From JANLQB01 sp043735935 (GTDB lineage Bacteria > Verrucomicrobiota > Verrucomicrobiia > Chthoniobacterales > Chthoniobacteraceae): a DNA stretch of 27,345 bases. The DNA is taken from NCBI GenBank assembly GCA_043735935.1, contig JAYTDO010000276.1:1-27345 (forward strand), read 5' to 3'. Every line of letters starts with the position of its first letter. Within the stretch, counting starts at the first letter, position 1. The notes under the pieces were generated by a model. It was given only the letters and a program-made list of their open reading frames with translations. It had not been told where the DNA came from and ran no database searches. Positions 17,601 to 25,862 of the stretch are shown here, one piece after another. A program made the position numbers and the translations under genes.

Positions 17601-19318
17601 CGCTGGAGCTGCGCTTTTGAAAGGAGCAGCTCCGCGTGGGCCCGAGCCGCGCTCGCGGCGCTCGCCTGCCGAAAACCGAACACGGCAAGGCCTGTGACGA
17701 GCAGCACGACCAAACACGCAATGCCAGCCGTCCGGGCCACGCCGCGCAGATACGCGCGACGCTCGGCGGCGGCGCGGCGCATCCGCTCTTCGGCGAGGCC
17801 CGAATGGCGATCGCCGAGCGCACGCAGGCTCGCCGCGAGCTGCCCGGCGGAAAATCGAGTCGCCGCGTCGGTCGCGAAGCATTTCCGCAAATCCTCCACC
17901 AGCAACGGATCGGAGATTTCCTTTTCCCATTCCGGCACAAGCGGCCGCGAGAAATCACCGATGATGACCTGCCACAGCACGATCCCGAGCGAGTAAATAT
18001 CGGAGCCGGTCGTCGCGAGTTCGCCGGCGACGATTTCCGGTGGCAAATACATGTGCGTCCCACTGGCCGAACCGGACGTCATCATCGTCTGGCTGAAGCC
18101 GAGCTGCGTGACACCTTCGATTCCATTGCTCGAGATGATCTGGCCGATGCCGAAGTCGCTCAGCTTTACCTGCAAATGGCCGCGGTCTTGGCCGACGAGG
18201 ATGTTCGCCGGCTTCACATCGCGATGGATGATGCCCGCTTCATGCGCCGTCTGGAGGCCATCCGCTGCCTGAGCCACGATCTCCAGCCGCGTCTCGATCG
18301 GCGTGGACGACAGCTTCTTTGACCAGCCAGCGAGGTCCGAGCCCTCGACGTAGTCCATGATGAGGTAAAACGGCGGCTCATCGAAATAGACGTCGTGGAC
18401 GGTGACGATGTTTGGGTGTTCGCCGAAGCGCTCGCGGACCAGACGGAAGAGGGTGACCTCGCGTTTCAGCGAGCGCACGCGATCGGCGCGGAAGCAGAAC
18501 TTGAAGACGCGGCGTTGTTTGAGGACGGAGTGAAAACCGAGCCAGACTTCGCCGAAACCCCCCTCGCCCAACGGCCGTTCGAGCACCCATCCGGTGCCCG
18601 GCACATGCTGGCCGATGGCCGGCCGCCAACCGAGAACCGGCTCGCCTTCGGCCGTGTTGACGCGGTGCGCCTTTTCCGAATTCGCGGGCGCGGAAAGCCG
18701 GGCGCAACCGTTCTCACCGACTTCGCAAATCTCGATCGGATTATCGACGCCCTTGAGCGCGTAGTGCCCGTGATTCAACCAACTCAGCGCTGCGAGGCCA
18801 TCGAGACCTTCGCTGTGCAAAGCCGCGCGAGCGCCGTCAAACGCCGTCCGGGAAAGCAGGATCTGGTCAGCTCCGCCGAGCGCCATGATCCGCGCGCACG
18901 TATCGATCTGGATGCTGCGCACCGGTCGCATTCGGCCCCCGATTTTTTCCATGAATACCTCGCCGACATGGATGCCAATCCGATCGAAGACATTCTCACC
19001 ATTCTCGATCGCGAGTCGGCGAAGCCCCGCCTGCACCACGAGCGAAAACTGCACCGCGTCGTCCGGCCGCGCGAAGACCAGCATGAACGAATCGCCGGCG
19101 AGTCCGGTCTCGTACGCACCGGGAAAACGGACGAGCGTCTCGCGCACCAGAGCGTCGTGCCGCTCGATCAAGCGGACGCCCTGATCGTCGCCGAGCCGTT
19201 GCTTTAGCTGCACGGAGCCGACGATGTCGGTGAAGACGATCGTCACCCGTTCCGTACGCCGGTCGGCGGTCAGCCCTTGAGCCAGATCGGCAGCAGCGGA
19301 GTCCTGAACGGCTTCCAT
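14639..19318 (-). CDS. Cyclase-like / Ser-Thr kinase / WD40 membrane protein
   Basis: The product is about 1,560 residues; I prefer ATG 19318, with GTG 19324 two codons earlier (numbering from GTG). Residues 25-190 are a class III cyclase-type domain: both metal-binding Asp are present (Asp33 in FTDIVGS, Asp78 in AGDSF), but the base-specifying Lys is Gly74 and the usual Asn is Asp141 (IDTCARI), so cyclase activity is doubtful. About 245-505 is a complete PASTA-less Hanks kinase: LGEGGFGEV, Lys275, Glu289, HRD 367-369, DFG 390-392 and PPE in place of APE. A membrane helix is at about 532-551. About 625-1310 holds 16 WD40-like units (for example AFSPDGARLATGCDNGRIYFW), enough for two propellers, probably outside the membrane. 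About 1390-1560 is a beta domain with HFLHAAEF, VVHYADGSATEIPV and WKNPLPDVAVATVD, like the ligand-binding domains found on verrucomicrobial proteins. It is divergent from rnc. Confidence 0.92.
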   Translation of the reverse strand: MEAVQDSAAADLAQGLTADRRTERVTIVFTDIVGSVQLKQRLGDDQGVRLIERHDALVRETLVRFPGAYETGLAGDSFMLVFARPDDAVQFSLVVQAGLRRLAIENGENVFDRIGIHVGEVFMEKIGGRMRPVRSIQIDTCARIMALGGADQILLSRTAFDGARAALHSEGLDGLAALSWLNHGHYALKGVDNPIEICEVGENGCARLSAPANSEKAHRVNTAEGEPVLGWRPAIGQHVPGTGWVLERPLGEGGFGEVWLGFHSVLKQRRVFKFCFRADRVRSLKREVTLFRLVRERFGEHPNIVTVHDVYFDEPPFYLIMDYVEGSDLAGWSKKLSSTPIETRLEIVAQAADGLQTAHEAGIIHRDVKPANILVGQDRGHLQVKLSDFGIGQIISSNGIEGVTQLGFSQTMMTSGSASGTHMYLPPEIVAGELATTGSDIYSLGIVLWQVIIGDFSRPLVPEWEKEISDPLLVEDLRKCFATDAATRFSAGQLAASLRALGDRHSGLAEERMRRAAAERRAYLRGVARTAGIACLVVLLVTGLAVFGFRQASAASAARAHAELLLSKAQLQRGEESLAANDAAAGLAYLAAIVRRDPRNTVAAERLLSALRDRNYAVPLMGALSHGSPLYDCAFSPDGARLVTVSENVTNIWDATTGARLLGPLPFGGDRIAFSPDGGNFAEIHRDARVFDARTGAVLFVLGFVPDGPYGKARSDVRFSPVGGRIATICGQANAQLWDATNGRRIGPPLAHPGEVCCLAFSPDGARLATGCDNGRIYFWATNSGAQIRQIEGDSRVEHLAFSRDGRCLVSGAADGSVRRWNAQTGDAMGEASHQGLGITDVAFSPDSSVILSTSHDGTMKLWNTDTGSFRGELPTDHFRAWAGRFSSDGRRIFTRSGNGSVAVWDADRRVRIAQPVRPGGFAETAEFSPDGSRLAVAGSDGTAIILEIDRTNATPLRVMHHAKIRAADVRADGAQIATGGEDGRVRFWDAWTADEVGRAILLPHGIRSVKYAADGTRVVTVSNANAVQLWTCATAEPVGPPIVAEGRVIAADISEDGHSVLIASEGGGVRMWDGANGQPMTPDFSRSVGRAAIVPHEGRAVVARGNFVGVWDTRTGEALGDAEAHTASIMTLAVSASGRYFATATYDRSTRAWRTDKGGPFGKELRNANMISGLEFSRDDHLLAATSFERTVELWDLAKSVRVGEALVHPDFVNASAFSPVTSRRLVTSSRDGVRLWDTATLALIEEPLRIGKSVRGAIFFPDGRRALVLPEDGEAAVIWEIPDVDASCPEWVADWAEAVGGSAVDDTGALRATAPDLMSKTRARIASLKGNDVYAATARWFFSARNSRTISPFSPVSAESQDGSLYPARPASAGNDQIDLTKYYNCRLDEPMISSDLGNSLEELEPGVRELAGTRFDVRGVVQVGNRDSLSHYPREIRGIVVGRKCGSLHFLHAAEFSASPTGTEIARYVVHYADGSATEIPVRSRVELDDWFSKEASDPLVVAWRGTNRFAQAQDTALSLFKLTWKNPLPDVAVATVDLVSSGTVAAPFVIAITAE

Positions 19319-19348
19319 ATTCACTATCGCGTAACAAAATCAGGCGCG

Positions 19349-19379
19349 CGCCACCACGATGAATTGGGGTCGTGTGGCG
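19349..19379. promoter_or_regulatory. Imperfect inverted repeat in kinase-rnc divergent region
   Basis: CGCCACCACGA and TCGTGTGGCG form an inverted repeat with one extra base, around a 10-base loop. It lies 31 bases upstream of the kinase start and about 52 bases upstream of rnc. It could be an operator or part of a 5' leader hairpin; nothing in the sequence decides between these. Confidence 0.3.
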
Positions 19380-19431
19380 ACTAATTTTAGCGGCACTCCC
19401 AGATTGTCAGTGATAGTACTCGCGCAATCGA

Positions 19432-20172
19432 ATGAACCCTCTGGAACAGCGCATCAAATACAAGTTTCGTAACTCCCTACTACTGGCCGAGGCGCTCACT
19501 CATCCCAGTTTAGGCCACGAAACCCAGCGCCATCATTTCGACAACCAAAGGCTCGAATTTCTCGGCGATGCCGTGCTGCAGCTCATCTTCACTGAGTATC
19601 TTTTCGACCATTACCCCGAGGCCAGCGAAGGCCAGCTCACCAAGCTGCGCGCCCGGATCGTTTCGCGTGAGGGTCTGAAGATCCATGCCGACGCGATCGA
19701 ACTCGGGAAATTCCTGATGATGGGCAAAGGCGAGGAGGCCAGCGGCGGACGCGAACGTGCCTCCGCGCTTTCGGACGCCTACGAAGCCCTCATCGGCGCG
19801 ATGTATATCGACTCGGATTACGTCACCGTCCGCCGGGTCGTGCTCACGGAAGCTCGGGAGTATCTGGAATCCCTCGAATTGGAAACCGAAGACCAAAATC
19901 CGAAGGGCCGCTTGCAGGAAATCCTCCAGGCCATTTCGCCAGCGAGCCCGAACTACCCGATCGTCGATGCGACCGGGCCGGAACATCAAAAGAACTTCGC
20001 CGCAAAGATCGTCTGGTGCGGTGTCGATCTCGGCTTCGGCCGTGGCCGCAGCAAAAAAGAGGCGGAAGTGGACGCCGCCCGCGATGCCCTCACGAAGGGG
20101 CTTTGGAAACAAAAACCTGCGAAAGAACAGCCCTTGAATAAGTCGCCAGCAACTGCCAACTCCGCCGAATAA
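19432..20172 (+). CDS. rnc: Ribonuclease III
   Basis: The 246-residue product is a bacterial RNase III, which cuts double-stranded RNA during rRNA maturation and mRNA turnover. The signature NQRLEFLGDAVL spans residues 38-49, with metal-binding Glu42 and Asp46; the second pair, Asp115 and Glu118, is in DAYEALIGAMYID. Residues about 155-225 are a double-stranded RNA-binding domain (NPKGRLQEILQ, GRGRSKKEAEVDAARDAL). A 20-residue polar tail (KPAKEQPLNKSPATANSAE) extends past the usual end. The length fits the family. It lies upstream of a glutathione peroxidase gene with a 206-base gap, so cotranscription is uncertain. Confidence 0.97.
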   Translation: MNPLEQRIKYKFRNSLLLAEALTHPSLGHETQRHHFDNQRLEFLGDAVLQLIFTEYLFDHYPEASEGQLTKLRARIVSREGLKIHADAIELGKFLMMGKGEEASGGRERASALSDAYEALIGAMYIDSDYVTVRRVVLTEAREYLESLELETEDQNPKGRLQEILQAISPASPNYPIVDATGPEHQKNFAAKIVWCGVDLGFGRGRSKKEAEVDAARDALTKGLWKQKPAKEQPLNKSPATANSAE

Positions 20173-20317
20173 CGATGCCTAACTGCGAGTTGTCGGTCTC
20201 CGTTGGACCTGTGACCGATCGTTATTCGCAGGATTACACAGACGTGGAACTTCGGCCCACATTGCGAAGAACCTCCTGCGGCACGGTTATTCACACGCTT
20301 AAGAAGAAGTAAGGATG

Positions 20318-20346
20318 TTGGCTTAAAAACTCTTTCTTTAATAAAG
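20318..20346 (+). promoter_or_regulatory. Possible sigma-70-like promoter for glutathione peroxidase gene
   Basis: TTGGCT (20318-20323) and ATAAAG (20341-20346) are separated by 17 bases inside an AT-rich stretch 33 bases before the ATG at 20379. The match to TTGACA/TATAAT is modest, so this is only a candidate. Confidence 0.28.
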
Positions 20347-20378
20347 CATGTGAACAACCCGATTTTGACCTCACAAAA

Positions 20379-20930
20379 ATGAAACCCTCGACCGCCTTTC
20401 TTACCACACTCCTCACCATGACCGCGCTCGCTTCCGCCGCAGAAAGCCCGATCCAAAATATCTCGCTCAAAGACATCGACGGCAAAGACACGTCGCTCAA
20501 GGCATACGCCGGGAAAACGCTGCTCATCGTCAACGTCGCCTCACGGTGCGGCTACACGCCGCAATACGACGGCCTGGAGACCCTCTACAAAAAGTATCAG
20601 GCCAAGGGTCTCGTCGTCCTCGGGTTCCCGTGCAACGACTTCGGCTCGCAGGAGCCCGGCACCGAGGAGGACATCAAGCAGTTCTGCTCGTCGAAGTTCA
20701 ACGTGACGTTCCCGCTCTTCGCCAAGCTCCACGTCAAAGGCGACGAACAGCACCCGCTCTACGCGGCGCTGACCGGCCCTAACTCTCCTGCGCCGGGGCC
20801 GGTGAAGTGGAATTTCGGAAAGTTCCTCATCGGGCGCGATGGAAAAATCCTTTCCCGTTATGATTCGGCCGTGAAACCCGATTCCGCCGAGCTCTCGACC
20901 GCGATCGAAGCGGCGCTGGCGGCAAAGTAA
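20379..20930 (+). CDS. gpx: Exported glutathione peroxidase family protein (Cys type)
   Basis: The 183-residue protein starts with a signal peptide (MKPSTAFLTTLLTMTALASA, cleavage near SAAE), placing it in the periplasm or outside. The thiol peroxidase core follows: peroxidatic Cys57 in NVASRCGYTPQY, Cys85 and Gln91 in GFPCNDFGSQEPG, and WNF at 144-146 (VKWNFGKFLI), giving the Cys-Gln-Trp-Asn set of this family. Bacterial enzymes of this class mostly reduce peroxides using thioredoxin-like donors rather than glutathione. The codon for residue 57 is TGC (Cys), not a selenocysteine codon. The stop is 19 bases before a hairpin whose T-tract serves the opposite strand. Confidence 0.95.
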   Translation: MKPSTAFLTTLLTMTALASAAESPIQNISLKDIDGKDTSLKAYAGKTLLIVNVASRCGYTPQYDGLETLYKKYQAKGLVVLGFPCNDFGSQEPGTEEDIKQFCSSKFNVTFPLFAKLHVKGDEQHPLYAALTGPNSPAPGPVKWNFGKFLIGRDGKILSRYDSAVKPDSAELSTAIEAALAAK

Positions 20931-20940
20931 GCCGACACAT

Positions 20941-20978
20941 CCAAAAAAAGTGCCGGCCTGCTTTTGGCAGGCCGGCAC
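20941..20978 (-). terminator. Intrinsic terminator of the minus-strand surface protein gene
   Basis: A perfect 12-bp stem, GTGCCGGCCTGC (20950-20961) and its complement (20967-20978), encloses a five-base loop. Seven A residues at 20943-20949 read as a run of U after the hairpin on the minus strand, and the gene on that strand stops at 21017, 38 bases before the stem. On the plus strand no T-run follows, so it would be a weak terminator for the peroxidase gene. Confidence 0.9.
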
Positions 20979-21016
20979 GTGTGAGGACGGATGTGGTTAG
21001 GCGGTGGCGATGATGC

Positions 21017-24000
21017 TCATCGGCCCCGGACCGAGAGGCCGATGCTGCCGCCGACGGTCGAGCCGGGGAAGAATCCCCAGGCTCGATTGCTCTTGGGCAG
21101 ATAAACTCCTGCGGCGCGCAGGAACCCAGCCTGCGCGGGATCGTTGACGTGAGCCGCGAAGGCGCCTGAGGATCGGTTGACGGTCCAACTTGATACGACG
21201 GTCGTATTGGCCGGATTGCCGTTGCTGGCGTTCGTCTGGATAGAGATCGGGGCCGCGAGGTCTCCGCCAGCGACGTCGATAGTGACCGGCCCCGATGGAA
21301 GGAGGCTGGATGGCGTGTAGATCGACCCGTTGGCGGTGAGGGTGGCATTGAGCCCCGCTGCGTGGAGTCCACCCGATTGGGGAGGCAGAGACCATTCGAG
21401 TTCACCGGTCACATCCGAGGCATCGAGGTTGGCGCGGACAAATTCGCCTCCAACGAACGCCTTCGGTGACGTGTGACCGATCGCCTTGAAGAAGACGAAG
21501 CTCCCATTGTCGAGCAACTTGGAGCTACCGAAGACGGTGCGGTCATCCGGGAGCCTGCACGAGATGGCGATCCGGCCACTGGTATAGGTGGCTGTGCGCA
21601 TGTAGCCGCCTCCCGGCACCAGGCGCGTGTCCGTGCCCGCGAGGGCGATGTTGTAGCGGAACCTTGGCGCGCCTTGAGCGGCCGGCCGTGCGGATGCGGT
21701 GAAGGTCTCACCCGCACTGACGAGGGAGATGACGAGGCGCCCGTTGGCGTTGACGGAGCCCGTGAGGATGCCGAGGGCCGTGGGCACTCCCGGGGCACCC
21801 TGCGCTGCAAAGCCGGCGCGCACGGTACGGGTGCCGAGTTTGACCGTGGCGTAGACGCGGGTCCGTGTCTTGGCGCCCGAGACGTCACCGGCGATGGCAC
21901 CGTCTTGATCGTAGAGGAGCCCATACCACTTTGTGGCGGTGCCCACCGGCGAGCCCGGGATGACCGTGACCGAGGCGGTGCGGCCATCGCTCGTGGTGTA
22001 GGTGAAGGTGCCCGCATAACCCTCCGGGACGATGAGCTTTCGCCCGTCGATGGTGATGAGCGGATCACTCACGGCCGTGAGGGTGGCAGCTGGGTTCTGG
22101 TCATTGGCCAGCGGGTAGAGCGTGGTGCGCCCCGTGGTCGTCGTCACCGCATCGTTCACGGCGGTCAATCCGGTTACTTCGAGCACGTCGGTGATGGTGA
22201 TCATGAACTCCTTCTCGAAGCTCGCCGCCGGGCTGCCGTTGTCGGTCGCCTTGATGCGGACGAGGTAGCTGGACTTGGTCTCGAAATCCGCGCTCCCATT
22301 GATGCTCAGCACATTGCCCGTGATCGTGAATGCCGCGTTGTCGTTCAACACCACCTGCCTGAAGGCGCTCACTCCGCCTGGGCCGGAATTGGCGATCGAC
22401 GCGTCGTCCGCGAAGGTGAACGTGTGCGTCTGCCCGGCGTCCGGATCGACCGCGGTGAGCGTGCCGATGGTCGCACCGGGGGCGTTGTTCTCCGCGATGG
22501 TCGCGTTGCTGAGCGTGATGTCCGTCGGCGCGCTATTCGTCGGCGTCACATCATCATTCAAGATGGTCGCCACTGCTCCCGTGCCTGCGATGGCGTGGTT
22601 GCTCAGCGTGAGCTTAAAGGTCTCGTCGGTCTCCACGAGCGCGTCTTTCGACACGGCGATGGTGATGGTGTTGCTGGCCACCCCTACGCCGAGGGTCACG
22701 CTCCCGCTGGGCAGCGTGCCGCCAAAGTCGGCGGCGTCCGCCGGGTTCGTGCCGGTGCCGGTCACGGTGTAGTCGAGCGTCACCGCACTGGTCGTCGCGC
22801 CGGGGCGGGAGACGGTGAAGGTGAAGGCGGTGGTGCCTGCGCCGCTGCCTTCCGCCGCGCTGGCGGTGGTGGCCACGAGGTCCACGTAGAGTGCTTCATA
22901 CGCGCCGATGTCCACGTTGCCCACGCTGCGCGGGAAGCCGGTGCCGCGCTGGTCGGTGGTGAGGCCGACGGGGACGTTGGCGTTCACGCCGCCATTGATG
23001 GCGGGGCCGCCGAGCAGTTTGAAGGTCTTCGTCGGCCCGCCGTTGTTCTGGAGGCCCGTCGGGTCGAGGCCGAGCGCGGTGAGGTCGGCGGCGAGGTGGG
23101 CGGGGAGGTTGCCGGTGCTGTTCAGGAGGAGGTTGCCGCCGCCGTTGGTGAAGGTGCCATTGGAGATGGTGCCGGAGGCGGAATGCTTCCGGTAAATGGT
23201 GTTCTTCAGCGTCAGCATCTCGGAGTTGTAGCTTTCAGCCGTCTCGGCGAGCGTGCAGTTTTGGAAGGCCAGAGTGCCATTGTTGTTGAGCATACCATAG
23301 GCACTCACCGATGCTTGCAAGAGGCTGCAATTGGTCAGCGTCAGCGTGGCTCCAGCGTGGTTCCAAATTAAGAAGTAATCGGCGTTGAAGCTTCCCGTGG
23401 TATCCGCAGTGCAGCCGCTCAGGGTCGCGGTGCCGTTGTTGTCGATGAACGACAAAGTGAAATCCGTGAAGCTACAGTCGCTCACGGTGAGCGTGGCGGC
23501 GGCATTCACGGGAACGACGCCATTGGAGAGCGAGTAATCACCTTCCGCGAACGAGCAGCCCGTCACCGTCGCGCTGTTGACGTTGTTGATGCCGGTGCTG
23601 TTTGCAGAAAACACGCAGTTGCTGGCCGTGAGCGTGCCGAGGTTGCGGATGCCTTCCGAGCCTCCGGAAACCGTGAGCTTGGAGAAGCTCGCCGTCGTCC
23701 CCGCTCCCACGGTGAAGACACTGCCACTTACCCCCTGCACGGTGACGCCCGCCGCTGGGCCGGTGACGGTGGTGTCGCCGGTGAAGGCGGCCAAGTTCGA
23801 GGTGGCGAGCACGATGGTCTGCGCGGTGGCGAAGACGGTGGGATCAAAAGTGATGGTGTCCGGCCCCGCATTCGCGTTCGCATTCAGCACCGCCTGCCGC
23901 AGCGAGCCCACGCCGCTGTTGTTGGTATTGGTGACGATGGTGGAGAGGGAGACCGCAGGCGTGGTGAAGGTGGCCACCGCGGAGTAGCCCGGACCGGCGC

Positions 24001-24964
24001 TGTTTATGGCATACGCTGCGTAGCTGTAGGAGGTGCCTGGGGTGAGGCCGCCGACCGGGCGCGTGAAGACGCCCGTCGTCGTCCCGCCCTCGGGAAGGGT
24101 GCCCATACCCGCACCCAGGCTCGTCGGGTCCGCATTCACCGCCGTGGGGGAGATGACGATGCCGCGCTGGGCGATGGGGCTGCTGACGCTCGCCGTCACC
24201 GTCCCGCCCAGCGTGGCGCTGTTTGCGGTGAGGCTGGCGCTGGTCGGTGAGGTGACGGTGGGGGCCGCGATCGTCTCAAACGCGACCGCCGGGCCGGGGT
24301 CGGTGTTCAAGCCTTCCGCATCAATGAAGGCATTCACCTCAACGAGCGGGTGGTTCGCGAAGCTCGCGACCGCCTCCGGTGGGAGGGTCGTCGTCACCGT
24401 CAACTTGGTGAAGGCGAAGCTCCCGGTGACAGGGAGGACCATGCTGGGGACGAAATTGCTGCTGGTCGTCGAGTATAGGAGTTGGGGCGAGCTTAAACCG
24501 GCGGGGAGCGCCCCTTGTCCGTTTTCCCAGACTGGCGGCGCAAGCGTCCCATAGAAGAATGGAGTCGCGAAGTTAGGCTGCGGGCGAAACGAAAAGGACA
24601 GACTGCCGCTGTTGCCAGCCGGGGTCACCCGGATTTGCTTCCCCGGCGGCGCAGTGAAGGTGAAAACCAGCACTTTGTTGCCGGCGAAGTTCGCCGTGAG
24701 CGTCGGCGCGGACGACAGGTTAAAGGTGTCCTGCACGAAACCGGGGAACACCTCATCATCCTCATCAATGAAGAGCGGGGAAAACTGGTGAACGACCGTC
24801 CCCGCGCTCTGGAAATTGACCGTCTGGATAGGCGGCTCGTTCACCCCGCCGCCGGCATGGCCGGGCGTGGCCGCCAGCCCGAAGGCGAGCAGCAGCAGGG
24901 TGAACGCCCGGCGGAAGCCGGAGCGGTTTCGGGCATGGAGGGATGGATGGCTTGGGTTTTGCAT
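21017..24964 (-). CDS. Large exported beta-rich surface protein (beta-helix, Calx-beta, cadherin-like)
   Basis: The 1,315-residue product begins with a basic N-terminus and hydrophobic stretch (RRAFTLLLLAFGLAATPGHA), a signal peptide cleaved near residue 37. About 40-225 is a beta-rich domain of unknown type. About 232-335 is fibronectin III-like (ANSATLGGTVTASV, LTPGTSYSYAAYAINSAG). About 340-690 is a 'choice-of-anchor Q' parallel beta-helix, from NTNNSGVGSLRQAVLNAN to GNVDIGAYEAL. About 692-805 is Calx-beta (ETDETFKLTLSN); 806-935 is a cadherin-like repeat (ATIAENNAPGATIGTLTAVDPD); 940-1015 is Ig-like. The C-terminal 300 residues (KWYGLLYDQDGAIAG to RAWGFFPGSTVGGS) resemble a tail I associate with verrucomicrobial secreted proteins. 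It is probably an adhesin or glycan-binding surface protein; no enzymatic motif was seen. Confidence 0.88.
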   Translation of the reverse strand: MQNPSHPSLHARNRSGFRRAFTLLLLAFGLAATPGHAGGGVNEPPIQTVNFQSAGTVVHQFSPLFIDEDDEVFPGFVQDTFNLSSAPTLTANFAGNKVLVFTFTAPPGKQIRVTPAGNSGSLSFSFRPQPNFATPFFYGTLAPPVWENGQGALPAGLSSPQLLYSTTSSNFVPSMVLPVTGSFAFTKLTVTTTLPPEAVASFANHPLVEVNAFIDAEGLNTDPGPAVAFETIAAPTVTSPTSASLTANSATLGGTVTASVSSPIAQRGIVISPTAVNADPTSLGAGMGTLPEGGTTTGVFTRPVGGLTPGTSYSYAAYAINSAGPGYSAVATFTTPAVSLSTIVTNTNNSGVGSLRQAVLNANANAGPDTITFDPTVFATAQTIVLATSNLAAFTGDTTVTGPAAGVTVQGVSGSVFTVGAGTTASFSKLTVSGGSEGIRNLGTLTASNCVFSANSTGINNVNSATVTGCSFAEGDYSLSNGVVPVNAAATLTVSDCSFTDFTLSFIDNNGTATLSGCTADTTGSFNADYFLIWNHAGATLTLTNCSLLQASVSAYGMLNNNGTLAFQNCTLAETAESYNSEMLTLKNTIYRKHSASGTISNGTFTNGGGNLLLNSTGNLPAHLAADLTALGLDPTGLQNNGGPTKTFKLLGGPAINGGVNANVPVGLTTDQRGTGFPRSVGNVDIGAYEALYVDLVATTASAAEGSGAGTTAFTFTVSRPGATTSAVTLDYTVTGTGTNPADAADFGGTLPSGSVTLGVGVASNTITIAVSKDALVETDETFKLTLSNHAIAGTGAVATILNDDVTPTNSAPTDITLSNATIAENNAPGATIGTLTAVDPDAGQTHTFTFADDASIANSGPGGVSAFRQVVLNDNAAFTITGNVLSINGSADFETKSSYLVRIKATDNGSPAASFEKEFMITITDVLEVTGLTAVNDAVTTTTGRTTLYPLANDQNPAATLTAVSDPLITIDGRKLIVPEGYAGTFTYTTSDGRTASVTVIPGSPVGTATKWYGLLYDQDGAIAGDVSGAKTRTRVYATVKLGTRTVRAGFAAQGAPGVPTALGILTGSVNANGRLVISLVSAGETFTASARPAAQGAPRFRYNIALAGTDTRLVPGGGYMRTATYTSGRIAISCRLPDDRTVFGSSKLLDNGSFVFFKAIGHTSPKAFVGGEFVRANLDASDVTGELEWSLPPQSGGLHAAGLNATLTANGSIYTPSSLLPSGPVTIDVAGGDLAAPISIQTNASNGNPANTTVVSSWTVNRSSGAFAAHVNDPAQAGFLRAAGVYLPKSNRAWGFFPGSTVGGSIGLSVRGR

Positions 24965-25232
24965 GATTAAAGACGGTGGTTTCGCGAGACTGTCGAATTT
25001 ACCCGTATAAGCGACGCGGTTTCGGCGATTATTCTGAAAACCATCGCGACGGAGTCCGGAAGCGGCGCCGCCGGGTGAGATGGCGTGTCGTTTTACCCCA
25101 GACGCGATCGCCGGTCGGCTGGGCGGGATGGTCCCGCGCTCTCGCTCGGCGTTTCCGCTTCAGCACGGCGATGCAGTGGTTGCCCTCGTCGGTGATGATC
25201 AGGCGCTGCCGTCGTCTGAGAGGGCTGCGTTT
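24965..25232. other. Intergenic region between surface protein and amidase genes
   Basis: Both flanking genes are on the minus strand, so this is the leader of the surface protein gene. A possible -10 element TTATAC lies on the minus strand near 25006-25011, without a convincing -35. An open minus-strand frame at 25029-25232 encodes a stretch resembling RLIITDEGNHCIAVLKRK but has no plausible start codon before that motif; no gene is called. Confidence 0.4.
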
Positions 25233-25862
25233 TTAATAATAACTGCGGACGCGCTGGATGAAGGCGTTCCACTTGGGGCCCGGCCGGCCTCCTTCGAGGA
25301 GGATGCGGGGGCAGTTTTTTTGGTTGTTGTTAAAGTGACGCTGCGGCCAGTGCTGATGCGGGACGATGTGGTCGAGCGGGATGCCTTTTTGGTGCATGAC
25401 GTAGGCCGCGAGCCTGGCAGCGCGGTCGATGGCGGCGGCCTGCTGGGCGCGGTTGCGGGATTCGCAGATCTCGATGGCGATGCTCGTTTTGTTGCCCGGT
25501 CCATCGTGGTCGGCGTGTTCACCCTGGATGTTCAGGGGGAGGGACTGGATGGCCTGGAGATGGTCCACGGTGAAATGCCAGGTGAGGTAGCCGGTGCGGT
25601 TCCACTTGGATTTTCCCCGGAAGGCGCCATTGGCCATCCCACGCGCGTGCTGGAGGGCGGTGGCGCCGGGGTTGTCCGTGCTGTGGATGGTGATGTATTG
25701 GGCGCGGAGCGGGAACTCGATGTGCCTCCCATACCGGCCGGCCGGCACGATCATCTGCCGGAGATTCAGCGCGCTCGAAGGTGCCTCCTCCCTCGCGAGA
25801 CCCGAAGCATTCCCAAGAAACAGCACCCCAAGGGTGACGGCGATTGTGATCAAAGTTCTCAT
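25233..25862 (-). CDS. Exported N-acetylmuramoyl-L-alanine amidase, XlyA/CwlA type
   Basis: From ATG 25862 the product is 209 residues; the frame stays open further upstream but runs antisense through pdhA, so that extension is rejected. Residues 1-23 form a signal peptide (MRTLITIAVTLGVLFLGNAS). The core matches Amidase_2 enzymes such as XlyA of Bacillus prophage PBSX: ITIHSTDN (zinc ligand His60), TWHFTVD (94-100), SIAIEICES (127-135) and VPHQHW...NCPR (zinc ligands His169 and Cys184). The enzyme cuts the bond between MurNAc and L-Ala in peptidoglycan. There is no cell-wall binding repeat, unlike XlyA. It is divergent from pdhA, 144 bases apart. Its exact role (cell division, recycling or predation) cannot be told. 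Confidence 0.93.
   Translation of the reverse strand: MRTLITIAVTLGVLFLGNASGLAREEAPSSALNLRQMIVPAGRYGRHIEFPLRAQYITIHSTDNPGATALQHARGMANGAFRGKSKWNRTGYLTWHFTVDHLQAIQSLPLNIQGEHADHDGPGNKTSIAIEICESRNRAQQAAAIDRAARLAAYVMHQKGIPLDHIVPHQHWPQRHFNNNQKNCPRILLEGGRPGPKWNAFIQRVRSYY

Noticed and set aside
20950..20978. Terminator of the glutathione peroxidase gene
   Set aside because: On the plus strand the hairpin is followed by GTGTGAGG, not a T-run; the A-run lies before it, which fits the minus-strand gene instead. Weak bidirectional action cannot be excluded.
21473..23371. 632-codon plus-strand frame
   Set aside because: It is Arg/Gly/Ala/His-rich and antisense to the surface protein with clear Calx-beta, cadherin and beta-helix motifs.
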